Origin: Apostichopus japonicus
Taxonomy: Eukaryota; Echinodermata; Holothuroidea; Aspidochirotida; Stichopodidae
DNA: 64,000 nucleotides
Assembly (NCBI RefSeq): GCF_037975245.1
Contig: NC_092578.1
Span: forward strand, 11,266,321 to 11,330,320
Direction: 5' to 3'
The position numbers and the translations under genes are program-made. Shown piece by piece: positions 28,001 to 41,925 of this stretch. A model generated the notes under the pieces. It saw only the letters and a program-made list of their open reading frames with translations, ran no database searches and was not told the DNA's origin. Every line of letters starts with the position of its first letter. Within the stretch, counting starts at the first letter, position 1.

Positions 28001-30300
28001 CCTATCTATCGAATGTTCGGTACCGATCAATCGAAAGTGCGGTACCGATCAATCGAATGTGCGGTACCGATCAATCGAATGTACCGTATCGATGTATCGA
28101 ATGTGCGATACCGATCAATCGAATGTGCGGTACTGATCAATCAAATGTTCGGTACCGATCAATCGAATGTTCGTTACCGATCAATCGAATGTTCGGTACC
28201 GATCAATCGAATATTCGGTACCGATCAATCGAATGTTCGGTACCTATCAATCGAATGTTCGGTACCGATCAATCGAATGTTCGGTACCGATCAATCGAAT
28301 GTTCGGTACCGAACAATCGAATGTTCGCTACCGATCAATCGAATGTTCGCTACCGATCAATCGAATGTGCGTTACCGATCAATGGAATGTGCGGTACCGA
28401 TCAATCGAATGTTCTTTACCGATCAATCTAATGTTCGTTACCGATCAATCGAATGTGCGTTACCGATCAATCAAATGTTCGGTACCGATCAATCGAATGT
28501 TCGTTACCGATCAATCGAATGTTCGGTACCGATCAATCGAATATTCGGTACCGATCAATGGAATGTTCGGTACCTATCTATCGAATGTTCGGTACCGATC
28601 AATCGAATGTTCGTTACCGATCAATCGAATGTGAGGTACCGATCAATGGAATGTGCGGTACCGATCAATCGAATGTTCGGTACCGATCAATCGAATGTTC
28701 GGTACCTATCTATCGAATGTGCGGTACCGAACAATCGAATGTGCGATACCGACCAATCGAATTTTCGGTACCGATCAATCGGATGTGAGGTATCGATCAA
28801 TGGAATGTTCGGTACCGATCAATCGAATGTGGGGTTCCGATCAATCGAATGTGCGATACCGATCAATCGAATTTGCGGTACCGACCAATCGAATGTGCGG
28901 TACCGATCAATCGAATGTTCGGTACCGAACAATCGAATGTTCGCTACCGATCAATCGAATGTTCGCTACCGATCAATCGAATGTGCGTTACCGATCAATG
29001 GAATGTGCGGTACCGATCAATCGAATGTTCTTTACCGATCAATCTAATGTTCGTTACCGATCAATCGAATGTGCGTTACCGATCAATCGAATGTTCGGTA
29101 CCGATCAATCGAATGTTCGGTACCTATCTATCGAATGTTCGGTACCGATCAATCGAATGTGCGATACCGAACATTCGAATGTTCGGTGCCGATCAATCCA
29201 ATGTTCGGTACCGATCAATCGAATGTTCGGTACCTATCTATCGAATGTGCGGTACCGACCAATCGAATGTTCGGTACCGATCAATCCAATGTTCGGTACC
29301 GATCAATCGAATGTTCGGTACCTATCTATCGAATGTGCGGTACCGACCAATCGAATGTGCGGTACCGATCAATCGAATGTGCGGTACCGATCAATCGAAT
29401 GTACCGTATCGATGTATCGAATGTGCGATAACGATCAATCGAATGTGCGATACCGATCAATCGAATGTTCGGTACCGATCAATCGAATGTTCGTTACCGA
29501 TCAATCGAATGTTCGGTACCGATCAATCGAATGTTCGGTACCGATCAATCGAATGTTCGGTACCGATCAATCGAATGTTCGGTACCGAACAATCGAATGT
29601 TCGCTACCGATCAATCAAATGTTTGCTACCGATCAATCGAATGTGCGGTACCGATCAATCGAATGTGCGGTACCGATCAATCGAATGTTCGGTACCGAAC
29701 AATCGAATGTTCGGTGCTGATCAATCCAATGTTCGGTACCGATCAATCCAATGTTCGGTACCGATCAATCGAATGTTCGGTACCTATCTATCGAATGTTC
29801 GGTCCCGATCAATCGAATGTGCGATACCGAACATTCGAATGTTCGGTGCCGATCAATCCAAAGTTCGGTACCGATCAATCGAATGTTCGGTACCTATCTA
29901 TCGAATGTGCGGTACCGATCAATCGAAAGTGCGGTACCGATCAATCGAATGTGCGGTACCGATCAATCGAATGTACCGTATCGATGTATCGAATGTGCGA
30001 TACCGATCAATCGAATGTGCGGTACTGATCAATCAAATGTTCGGTACCGATCAATCGAATGTTCGTTACCGATCAATCGAATGTTCGGTACCGATCAATC
30101 GAATATTCGGTACCGATCAATCGAATGTTCGGTACCTATCAATCGAATGTTCGGTACCGATCAATCGAATGTTCGGTACCGATCAATCGAATGTTCGGTA
30201 CCGAACAATCGAATGTTCGCTACCGATCAATCGAATGTTCGCTACCGATCAATCGAATGTGCGTTACCGATCAATGGAATGTGCGGTACCGATCAATCGA
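25087..30300. repeat. Ladder of 1.21-1.28 kb higher-order repeats
   Basis: The same series of variant monomers begins at about 25,087, 26,297, 27,573 and 29,465. It includes a run of TTCGG monomers, GCTACC, CAATCAAATGTTTGC and CCAAAGTTCGG. The periods are 1,210, 1,276 and 1,892 bp (55, 58 and 86 monomers). The first copy lacks three monomers. The third is lengthened by a 616-bp (28-monomer) stretch at about 28,432-29,047 related to 30.6-31.0 kb. TCTTTACCGATCAATCTAATG is a shared rare variant of this section. All differences are whole monomers. Confidence 0.75.
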
Positions 30301-32739
30301 ATGTTCTTTACCGATCAATCTAATGTTCGTTACCGATCAATCGAATGTGCGTTACCGATCAATCGAATGTTCGGTACCGATCAATCGAATGTTCGGTACC
30401 TATCTATCGAATGTTCGGTACCGATCAATCGAATGTGCGATACCGAACATTCGAATGTTCGGTGCCGATCAATCCAATGTTCGGTACCGATCAATCGAAT
30501 GTTCGGTACCTATCTATCGAATGTGCGGTACCGACCAATCGAATGTTCGGTACCGATCAATCGAATGTGCGGTACCGATCAATCAAATGTACCGTATCGA
30601 TGTATCGAATGTGCGATACCGATCAATCGAATGTGCGGTACTGAGCAATCAAATGTTCGGTACCGATCAATCGAATGTTCGTTACCGATCAATCGAATGT
30701 TCGGTACCGATCAATCGAATATTCGGTACCGATCAATCGAATGTTCGGTACCTATCTATCGAATGTTCGGTACCGATCAATCGAATGTTCGTTACCGATC
30801 AATCGAATGTGAGGTACCGATCAATGGAATGTGCGGTACCGATCAATCGAATGTTCGGTACCGATCAATCGAATGTTCGGTACCTATCTATCGAATGTGC
30901 GGTACCGAACAATCGAATGTGCGATACCGACCAATCGAATTTTCGGTACCGATCAATCGGATGTGAGGTATCGATCAATGGAATGTTCGGTACCGATCAA
31001 TCGAATGTGGGGTTCCGATCAATCGAATGTGCGATACCGATCAATCGAATTTGCGGTACCGACCAATCGAATGTGCGGTACCGATCAATCGAATGTTCGG
31101 TACCGAACAATCCAATGTTCAGTGCTGATCAATCCAATGTTAGGTACCGATCAATCGAATGTTCGGTACCGATCAATCGAATGTTCGGTACCTATCTATC
31201 GAATGTTCGGTACCGATCAGTCGAATGTGCGGTACCGATCAATCGAATATGCGGTACCGATCAATCGAATGTGCGTTACCGATCGTTCGAATGTTCGGTA
31301 CCGATTAATCGAATGTGCGGTACCGATCAATCGAATGTGCGGTACCGATCAATCGAATGTTCGGTACCGAACAATCGAATGTTCGGTGCCGATCAATCCA
31401 ATGTTCGGTACCGATCAATCGAATGTTCGGTACCGATCAATCGAATGTTCGGTACCTATCTATCGAATGTTCGGTACCGATCAATCGAATGTGCGATACC
31501 GAACATTCGAATGTTCGGTGCCGATCAATCCAATGTTCGGTACCGATCAATCGAATGTGCGGTACCGATCAATCGAATGTTCTTTACCGATCAATCGAAT
31601 GTGCGTTACCGATCAATCGAATTTTCGGTACCGATCAATCGAATGTTCGGTACCTATCTATCGAATGTTCGGTACCGATCAATCGAATATTCGGTACCGA
31701 TCAATCGAATGTGCGATGCCGATCAATCGAATGTGCGGTACCGACAAATCGAATGTTCGGGACCGATCAATGGAATGTGCGGTACCTATCTATCGAATGT
31801 GCGATACCGAACAATCGAATGTGCAATACCGACCAATCGAATTTTCGGTACCGATCAATCGGATGTGAGGTATCGATCAATGGAATGTTCGGTACCGATC
31901 AATCGAATGTGGGATACCGATCAATCGAATGTGCGATACCGATCAATCGAATTTGCGGTACAGACCATTCGAATGTGCGGTACCGATCAATCGAATGTGC
32001 GATACCGATCAATCGAATGTTCGGTATCGATCAATCGAATGTGCGGTACCGATCAATCGAATGTGCGGTACAGACCAATCGAATGTGCGGTACCGAATAA
32101 TCGAATGTTCGGTGCCGATCAATCCAATGTTCGGTACCGATCAATCGAATGTGCGGTACCGATCAATCGAATGTTCGGTACCGATCAATCGAATGTTCGG
32201 TACCTATCTATCGAATGTGCGGTACCGAACAATCGAATGTGCGATACCGACCAATCGAATTTTCGGTACCGATCAATCGGATGTGAGGTATCGATCAATG
32301 GAATGTTCGGTACCGATCAATCGAATGTGGGGTTCCGATCAATCGAATGTGCGATACCGATCAATCGAATTTGCGGTACCGACCAATCGAATGTGCGGTA
32401 CCGATCAATCGAATGTTCGGTACCGAACAATCCAATGTTCGGTGCTGATCAATCCAATGTTAGGTACCGATCAATCGAATGTTCGGTACCGATCAATCGA
32501 ATGTTCGGTACCTATCTATCGAATGTTCGGTACCGATCAGTCGAATGTGCGGTACCGATCAATCGAATATGCGGTACCGATCAATCGAATGTGCGTTACC
32601 GATCAATCGAATGTGCGGTACCGATCAATCGAATATGCGGTACCGATCAATCGAATGTTCTTTACCGATCAATCGAATGTTCGTTACCGATCAATCGAAT
32701 GTGCGTTACCGATCAATCGAATGTTCGGTACCGATCAAT

Positions 32740-35700
32740 CGAATGTACCGTATCGATGTATCGAATGTGCGATACCGATCAATCGAATGTGCGGTACTGA
32801 GCAATCAAATGTTCGGTACCGATCAATCGAATGTTCGTTACCGATCAATCGAATGTTCGGTACCGAACAATCGAATGTTCGGTGCCGATCAATCCAATGT
32901 TCGGTACCGATCAATCGAATGTTCGGTACCGATCAATCGAATGTTCGGTACCTATCTATCGAATGTTCGGTACCGATCAATCGAATGTGCGATACCGAAC
33001 ATTCGAATGTTCGGTGCCGATCAATCCAATGTTCGGTACCGATCAATCGAATGTGCGGTACCGATCAATCGAATGTTCTTTACCGATCAATCGAATGTGC
33101 GTTACCGATCAATCGAATGTTCGGTACCGATCAATCGAATGTTCGGTACCTATCTATCGAATGTTCGGTACCGATCAATCGAATGTTCGGTACCGATCAA
33201 TCGAATGTTCGGTACCTATCTATCGAATGTTCGGTACCGATCAATCGAATGTGCGATACCGAACATTCGAATGTTCGGTGCCGATCAATCCAATGTTCGG
33301 TACCGATCAATCGAATGTGCGGTACCGATCAATCGAATGTTCTTTACCGATCAATCGAATGTGCGTTACCGATCAATCGAATGTTCGGTACCGAACAATC
33401 GAATGTTCGGTGCCGATCAATCCAATGTTCGGTACCGATCAATCGAATGTTCGGTACCGATCAATCGAATGTTCGGTACCTATCTATCGAATTTGCGGTA
33501 CCGATCAATCGGATGTGAGGTATCGATCAATGGAATGTTCGGTACCGATCAATCGAATGTGGGGTTCCGATCAATCAAATGTGCGATACCGATCAATCGA
33601 ATTTGCGGTACCGACCAATCGAATGTGCGGTACCGATCAATCGAATGTTCGGTACCGAACAATCCAATGTTCGGTGCTGATCAATCCAATGTTAGGTACC
33701 GATCAATCGAATGTTCGGTACCGATCAATCGAATGTTCGGTACCTATCTATCGAATGTTCGGTACCGATCAGTCGAATGTGCGGTACCGATCAATCGAAT
33801 ATGCGGTACCGATCAATCGAATGTGCGTTACCGATCGTTCGAATGTTCGGTACCGATTAATCGAATGTGCGGTACCGATCAATCGAATGTGCGGTACCGA
33901 TCAATCGAATGTTCGGTACCGAACAATCGAATGTTCGGTGCCGATCAATCCAATGTTCGGTACCGATCAATCGAATGTTCGGTACCGATCAATCGAATGT
34001 TCGGTACCTATCTATCGAATGTTCGGTACCGATCAATCGAATGTGCGATACCGAACATTCGAATGTTCGGTGCCGATCAATCCAATGTTCGGTACCGATC
34101 AATCGAATGTGCGGTACCGATCAATCGAATGTTCTTTACCGATCAATCGAATGTGCGTTACCGATCAATCGAATTTTCGGTACCGATCAATCGAATGTTC
34201 GGTACCTATCTATCGAATGTTCGGTACCGATCAATCGAATATTCGGTACCGATCAATCGAATGTGCGATGCTGATCAATCGAATGTGCGGTACCGACAAA
34301 TCGAATGTTCGGTACCGATCAATGGAATGTGCGGTACCTATCTATCGAATGTGCGGTACCGAACAATCGAATGTGCAATACCGACCAATCGAATTTTCGG
34401 TACCGATCAATCGGATGTGAGGTATCGATCAATGGAATGTTCGGTACCGATCAATCGAATGTGGGATACCGATCAATCGAATGTGCGATACCGATCAATC
34501 GAATTTGCGGTACAGACCATTCGAATGTGCGGTACCGATCAATCGAATGTGCGATACCGATCAATCGAATGTTCGGTATCGATCAATCGAATGTGCGGTA
34601 CCGATCAATCGAATGTTCGGTACCGATCAATCGAATGTTCGGTACCGAATAATCGAATGTTCGGTGCCGATCAATCCAATGTTCGGTACCGATCAATCGA
34701 ATGTTCGGTACCGATCAATCGAATGTTCGGTACCTATCTATCGAATGTGCGGTACCGATCAATCGAATGTGCGGTACCGATCAATCGAATATGCGGTACC
34801 GATCAATCGAATGTGCGTTACCGATCGTTCGAATGTTCGGTACCGATTAATCGAATGTGCGGTACCGATCAATCGAATGTGCGGTACCGATCAATCAAAT
34901 GTTCGGTACCGATCAATCGAATGTTCGGTACCTATCTATCGAATGTTCGGTGCCGATCAATCCAATGTTCGGTACCGATCAATCAAATGTTCGGTACCTA
35001 TCTATCGAATGTGCGGTACCGACCAATCGAAAGTGCGGTACCGATCAATCGAATGTGCGGTACCGATCAATCGAATGTACCGTATCGATGTATCGAATGT
35101 GCGATACCGATCAATCGAATGTGCGGTACTGATCAATCAAATGTTCGGTACCGATCAATCGAATGTTCGTTACCGATCAATCGAATGTTCGGTACCGATC
35201 AATCGAATATTCGGTACCGATCAATGGAATGTTCGGTACCTATCTATCGAATGTTCGGTACCGATCAATCGAATGTTCGGTACCTATCTATCGAATGTTC
35301 GGTACCGAACAATCGAAATTTCGCTACCGATCAATCGAATGTTCGCTACCGATCAATCGAATGTGCGTTACCGATCAATGGAATGTGCGGTACCGATCAA
35401 TCGAATGTTCTTTACCGATCAATCGAATGTTCGTTACCGATCAATCGAATGTGCGTTACCGATCAATCGAATGTTCGGTACCGATCAATCGAATGTACCG
35501 TATCGATGTATCGAATGTGCGATACCGATCAATCGAATGTGCGGTACTGAGCAATCAAATGTTCGGTACCGATCAATCGAATGTTCGTTACCGATCAATC
35601 GAATGTTCGGTACCGAACAATCGAATGTTCGGTGCCGATCAATCCAATGTTCGGTACCGATCAATCGAATGTTCGGTACCGATCAATCGAATGTTCGGTA

Positions 35701-35830
35701 CCTATCTATCGAATGTTCGGTACCGATCAATCGAATGTGCGATACCGAACATTCGAATGTTCGGTGCCGATCAATCCAATGTTCGGTACCGATCAATCGA
35801 ATGTGCGGTACCGATCAATCGAATGTTCGG
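32740..35830. repeat. Dispersed higher-order block, copy 1 (about 3.1 kb)
   Basis: Variant order matches 37,667-40,757 at a constant offset of 4,927 bp. The block starts at an ATCGATGTATCG marker monomer. The one-base departure from 224 monomers comes from the 21-bp monomer at 36,816, between the copies. The block contains CGAATTTTCGG, GATCAGTCG and GAAATTTCGC variants. Confidence 0.72.
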
Positions 35831-36815
35831 TACCGATCAATCGAATGTGGGGTTCCGATCAATCGAATGTGCGATACCGATCAATCGAATTTGCGGTACC
35901 GACCAATCGAATGTGCGGTACCGATCAATCGAATGTTCGGTACCGAACAATCCAATGTTCGGTGCTGATCAATCCAATGTTAGGTACCGATCAATCGAAT
36001 GTTCGGTACCGATCAATCGAATGTTCGGTACCTATCTATCGAATGTTCGGTACCGATCAGTCGAATGTGCGGTACCGATCAATCGAATATGCGGTACCGA
36101 TCAATCGAATGTGCGTTACCGATTGTTCGAATGTTCGGTACCGATTAATCGAATGTGCGGTACCGATCAATCGAATGTGCGGTACCGATCAATCGAATGT
36201 TCGGTACCGAACAATCGAATGTTCGGTGCCGATCAATCCAATGTTCGGTACCGATCAATCGAATGTTCGGTACCGATCAATCGAATGTTCGGTACCTATC
36301 TATCGAATGTTCGGTACCGATCAATCGAATGTGCGATACCGAACATTCGAATGTTCGGTGCCGATCAATCCAATGTTCGGTACCGATCAATCGAATGTGC
36401 GGTACCGATCAATCGAATGTTCTTTACCGATCAATCGAATGTGCGTTACCGATCAATCGAATTTTCGGTACCGATCAATCGAATGTTCGGTACCTATCTA
36501 TCGAATGTTCGGTACCGATCAATCGAATATTCGGTACCGATCAATCGAATGTGCGATGCCGATCAATCGAATGTGCGGTACCGACAAATCGAATGTTCGG
36601 TACCGATCAATGGAATGTGCGGTACCTATCCATCGAATGTGCGGTACCGAACAATCGAATGTGCAATACCGACCAATCGAATTTTCGGTACCGATCAATC
36701 GGATGTGAGGTATCGATCAATGGAATGTTCGGTACCGATCAATCGAATGTGGGATACCGATCAATCGAATGTGCGATACCGATCAATCGAATTTGCGGTA
36801 CAGACCATTCGAATG

Positions 36816-36836
36816 TGGGTACCGATCAATCGAATG
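36816..36836. repeat. 21-bp monomer with an independent deletion
   Basis: The expected AATGTGCGGTACC reads AATGTGGGTACC, one base short, just after a GGTACAGACCATTCG monomer. The related monomer near 41,145 keeps the full length, so the deletion is private to this copy. It explains why blocks flanking it are offset by 4,927 rather than 4,928 bp. Confidence 0.85.
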
Positions 36837-37666
36837 TGCGATACCGATCAATCGAATGTTCGGTATCGATCAATCGAATGTGCGGTACCGATCAATCGAA
36901 TGTGCGGTACCGATCAATCGAATGTTCGGTACCGAATAATCGAATGTTCGGTGCCGATCAATCCAATGTTCGGTACCGATCAATCGAATGTTCGGTACCG
37001 ATCAATCGAATGTTCGGTACCTATCTATCGAATGTGCGGTACCGATCAATCGAATGTGCGGTACCGATCAATCGAATATGCGGTACCGATCAATCGAATG
37101 TGCGTTACCGATCGTTCGAATGTTCGGTACCGATCAATCGAATGTGCGGTACCGATCAATCAAATGTTCGGTACCGATCAATCGAATGTTCGGTACCTAT
37201 CTATCGAATGTTCGGTACCGATCAATCGAATGTGCGATACCGAACATTCGAATGTTCGGTGCCGATCAATCCAATGTTCGGTACCGATCAATCGAATGTT
37301 CGGTACCTATCTATCGAATGTGCGGTACCGACCAATCGAAAGTGCGGTACCGATCAATCGAATGTGCGGTACCGATCAATCGAATGTACCGTATCGATGT
37401 ATCGAATGTGCGATACCGATCAATCGAATGTGCGGTACTGATCAATCAAATGTTCGGTACCGATCAATCGAATGTTCGTTACCGATCAATCGAATGTTCG
37501 GTACCGATCAATCGAATATTCGGTACCGATCAATCGAATGTTCGGTACCTATCTATCGAATGTTCGGTACCGATCAATCGAATGTTCGGTACCTATCTAT
37601 CGAATGTTCGGTACCGAACAATCGAAATTTCGCTACCGATCAATCGAATGTTCGCTACCGATCAAT

Positions 37667-40600
37667 CGAATGTACCGTATCGATGTATCGAATGTGCGAT
37701 ACCGATCAATCGAATGTGCGGTACTGAGCAATCAAATGTTCGGTACCGATCAATCGAATGTTCGTTACCGATCAATCGAATGTTCGGTACCGAACAATCG
37801 AATGTTCGGTGCCGATCAATCCAATGTTCGGTACCGATCAATCGAATGTTCGGTACCGATCAATCGAATGTTCGGTACCTATCTATCGAATGTTCGGTAC
37901 CGATCAATCGAATGTGCGATACCGAACATTCGAATGTTCGGTGCCGATCAATCCAATGTTCGGTACCGATCAATCGAATGTGCGGAACCGATCAATCGAA
38001 TGTTCTTTACCGATCAATCGAATGTGCGTTACCGATCAATCGAATGTTCGGTACCGATCAATCGAATGTTCGGTACCTATCTATCGAATGTTCGGTACCG
38101 ATCAATCGAATGTTCGGTACCGATCAATCGAATGTTCGGTACCTATCTATCGAATGTTCGGTACCGATCAATCGAATGTGCGATACCGAACATTCGAATG
38201 TTCGGTGCCGATCAATCCAATGTTCGGTACCGATCAATCGAATGTGCGGTACCGATCAATCGAATGTTCTTTACCGATCAATCGAATGTGCGTTACCGAT
38301 CAATCGAATGTTCGGTACCGAACAATCGAATGTTCGGTGCCGATCAATCCAATGTTCGGTACCGATCAATCGAATGTTCGGTACCGATCAATCGAATGTT
38401 CGGTACCTATCTATCGAATTTTCGGTACCGATCAATCGGATGTGAGGTATCGATCAATGGAATGTTCGGTACCGATCAATCGAATGTGGGGTTCCGATCA
38501 ATCAAATGTGCGATACCGATCAATCGAATTTGCGGTACCGACCAATCGAATGTGCGGTACCGATCAATCGAATGTTCGGTACCGAACAATCCAATGTTCG
38601 GTGCTGATCAATCCAATGTTAGGTACCGATCAATCGAATGTTCGGTACCGATCAATCGAATGTTCGGTACCTATCTATCGAATGTTCGGTACCGATCAGT
38701 CGAATGTGCGGTACCGATCAATCGAATATGCGGTACCGATCAATCGAATGTGCGTTACCGATCGTTCGAATGTTCGGTACCGATTAATCGAATGTGCGGT
38801 ACCGATCAATCGAATGTGCGGTACCGATCAATCGAATGTTCGGTACCGAACAATCGAATGTTCGGTGCCGATCAATCCAATGTTCGGTACCGATCAATCG
38901 AATGTTCGGTACCGATCAATCGAATGTTCGGTACCTATCTATCGAATGTTCGGTACCGATCAATCGAATGTGCGATACCGAACATTCGAATGTTCGGTGC
39001 CGATCAATCCAATGTTCGGTACCGATCAATCGAATGTGCGGTACCGATCAATCGAATGTTCTTTACCGATCAATCGAATGTGCGTTACCGATCAATCGAA
39101 TTTTCGGTACCGATCAATCGAATGTTCGGTACCTATCTATCGAATGTTCGGTACCGATCAATCGAATATTCGGTACCGATCAATCGAATGTGCGATGCCG
39201 ATCAATCGAATGTGCGATACCGACAAATCGAATGTTCGGTACCGATCAATGGAATGTGCGGTACCTATCTATCGAATGTGCGGTACCGAACAATCGAATG
39301 TGCAATACCGACCAATCGAATTTTCGGTACCGATCAATCGGATGTGAGGTATCGATCAATGGAATGTTCGGTACCGATCAATCGAATGTGGGATACCGAT
39401 CAATCGAATGTGCGATACCGATCAATCGAATTTGCGGTACAGACCATTCGAATGTGCGGTACCGATCAATCGAATGTGCGATACCGATCAATCGAATGTT
39501 CGGTATCGATCAATCGAATGTGCGGTACCGATCAATCGAATGTGCGGTACCGATCAATCGAATGTTCGGTACCGAATAATCGAATGTTCGGTGCCGATCA
39601 ATCCAATGTTCGGTACCGATCAATCGAATGTTCGGTACCGATCAATCGAATGTTCGGTACCTATCTATCGAATGTGCGGTACCGATCAATCGAATGTGCG
39701 GTACCGATCAATCGAATATGCGGTACCGATCAATCGAATGTGCGTTACCGATCGTTCGAATGTTCGGTACCGATTAATCGAATGTGCGGTACCGATCAAT
39801 CGAATGTGCGGTACCGATCAATCAAATGTTCGGTACCGATCAATCGAATGTTCGGTACCTATCTATCGAATGTTCGGTGCCGATCAATCCAATGTTCGGT
39901 ACCGATCAATCAAATGTTCGGTACCTATCTATCGAATGTGCGGTACCGACCAATCGAAAGTGCGGTACCGATCAATCGAATGTGCGGTACCGATCAATCG
40001 AATGTACCGTATCGATGTATCGAATGTGCGATACCGATCAATCGAATGTGCGGTACTGATCAATCAAATGTTCGGTACCGATCAATCGAATGTTCGTTAC
40101 CGATCAATCGAATGTTCGGTACCGATCAATCGAATATTCGGTACCGATCAATGGAATGTTCGGTACCTATCTATCGAATGTTCGGTACCGATCAATCGAA
40201 TGTTCGGTACCTATCTATCGAATGTTCGGTACCGAACAATCGAAATTTCGCTACCGATCAATCGAATGTTCGCTACCGATCAATCGAATGTGCGTTACCG
40301 ATCAATGGAATGTGCGGTACCGATCAATCGAATGTTCTTTACCGATCAATCGAATGTTCGTTACCGATCAATCGAATGTGCGTTACCGATCAATCGAATG
40401 TTCGGTACCGATCAATCGAATGTACCGTATCGATGTATCGAATGTGCGATACCGATCAATCGAATGTGCGGTACTGAGCAATCAAATGTTCGGTACCGAT
40501 CAATCGAATGTTCGTTACCGATCAATCGAATGTTCGGTACCGAACAATCGAATGTTCGGTGCCGATCAATACAATGTTCGGTACCGATCAATCGAATGTT

Positions 40601-40757
40601 CGGTACCGATCAATCGAATGTTCGGTACCTATCTATCGAATGTTCGGTACCGATCAATCGAATGTGCGATACCGAACATTCGAATGTTCGGTGCCGATCA
40701 ATCCAATGTTCGGTACCGATCAATCGAATGTGCGGTACCGATCAATCGAATGTTCTT
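37667..40757. repeat. Dispersed higher-order block, copy 2 (about 3.1 kb)
   Basis: This is the second copy of 32,740-35,830. After about 40,757 it continues into monomers of the TCTTTACC type, whereas copy 1 continues with the GTGGGGTTCCG type. That difference marks the right boundary. Confidence 0.72.
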
Positions 40758-41640
40758 TACCGATCAATCGAATGTGCGTTACCGATCAATCGAATGTTCG
40801 GTACCGATCAATCGAATGTTCGGTACCTATCTATCGAATGTTCGGTACCGATCAATCGAATATTCGGTACCGATCAATCGAATGTGCGATGCCGATCAAT
40901 CGAATGTGCGGTACCGACAAATCGAATGTTCGGTACCGATCAATGGAATGTGCGGTACCTATCTATCGAATGTGCGGTACCGAACAATCGAATGTGCAAT
41001 ACCGACCAATCGAATTTTCGGTACCGATCAATCGGATGTGAGGTATCGATCAATGGAATGTTCGGTACCGATCAATCGAATGTGGGATACCGATCAGTCG
41101 AATGTGCGATACCGATCAATCGAATTTGCGGTACAGACCATTCGAATGTGCGGTACCGATCAATCGAATGTGCGATACCGATCAATCGAATGTTCGGTAT
41201 CGATCAATCGAATGTGTGGTACCGATCAATCGAATGTGCGGTACCGATCAATCGAATGTTCGGTATCGAACAATCGAATGTTCGGTGCCGATCAATCCAA
41301 TGTTCGGTACCGATCAATCGAATGTTCGGTACCGATCAATCGAATGTTCGGTACCTATCTATCGAATGTGCGGTACCGATCAATCGAATGTGCGGTACCG
41401 ATCAATCGAATATGCGGTACCGATCAATCGAATGTGCGTTACCGATCGTTCGAATGTTCGGTACCGATTAATCGAATGTGCGGTACCGATCAATCGAATG
41501 TGCGGTACCGATCAATCAAATGTTCGGTACCGATCAATCGAATGTTCGGTACCTATCTATCGAATGTTCGGTACCGATCAATCGAATGTGCGATACCGAA
41601 CATTCGAATGTTCGGTGCCGATCAATCCAATGTTCGGTAC
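39950..41640. repeat. Higher-order block related to 45.3-47.0 kb, copy 1
   Basis: The variant series from about 39,950 to 41,640 recurs at about 45,297-46,988. The offset is 5,347 bp before the extra base at 45,635 and 5,348 bp after it, which is 243 monomers plus the two 23-bp monomers. Shared rare features include GAAATTTCGC and GATCAGTCGAATG. Confidence 0.65.
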
Positions 41641-41902
41641 CGAACAATCGAATGTTCGCTACCGATCAATCAAATGTTTGCTACCGATCAATCGAATGTG
41701 CGGTACCGATCAATCGAATGTGCGGTACCGATCAATCGAATGTTCGGTACCGAACAATCGAATGTTCGGTGCTGATCAATCCAATGTTCGGTACCGATCA
41801 ATCGAATGTTCGGTACCGATCAATCCAATGTTCGGTACCTATCTATCGAATGTTCGGTACCGATCAATCGAATGTGCGATACCGAACATTCGAATGTTCG
41901 GT

Positions 41903-41925
41903 GCCGATCAATCCAAAAGTTCGGT
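41903..41925. repeat. 23-bp monomer with an extra A
   Basis: The monomer reads ATCCAAAAGTTCGG where sister copies (for example near 29,850) read ATCCAAAGTTCGG. One A has been added to a short A run, and the register shifts by plus one downstream. Confidence 0.85.

Noticed and set aside
32479-40477. Two forward frames of just over 1,000 codons (32,479-35,550 and 37,472-40,477) as paralogous genes
   Set aside because: Their similarity is the 4,927-bp block duplication of the 22-bp satellite. Homology is equally strong in all frames and continues past both ends.
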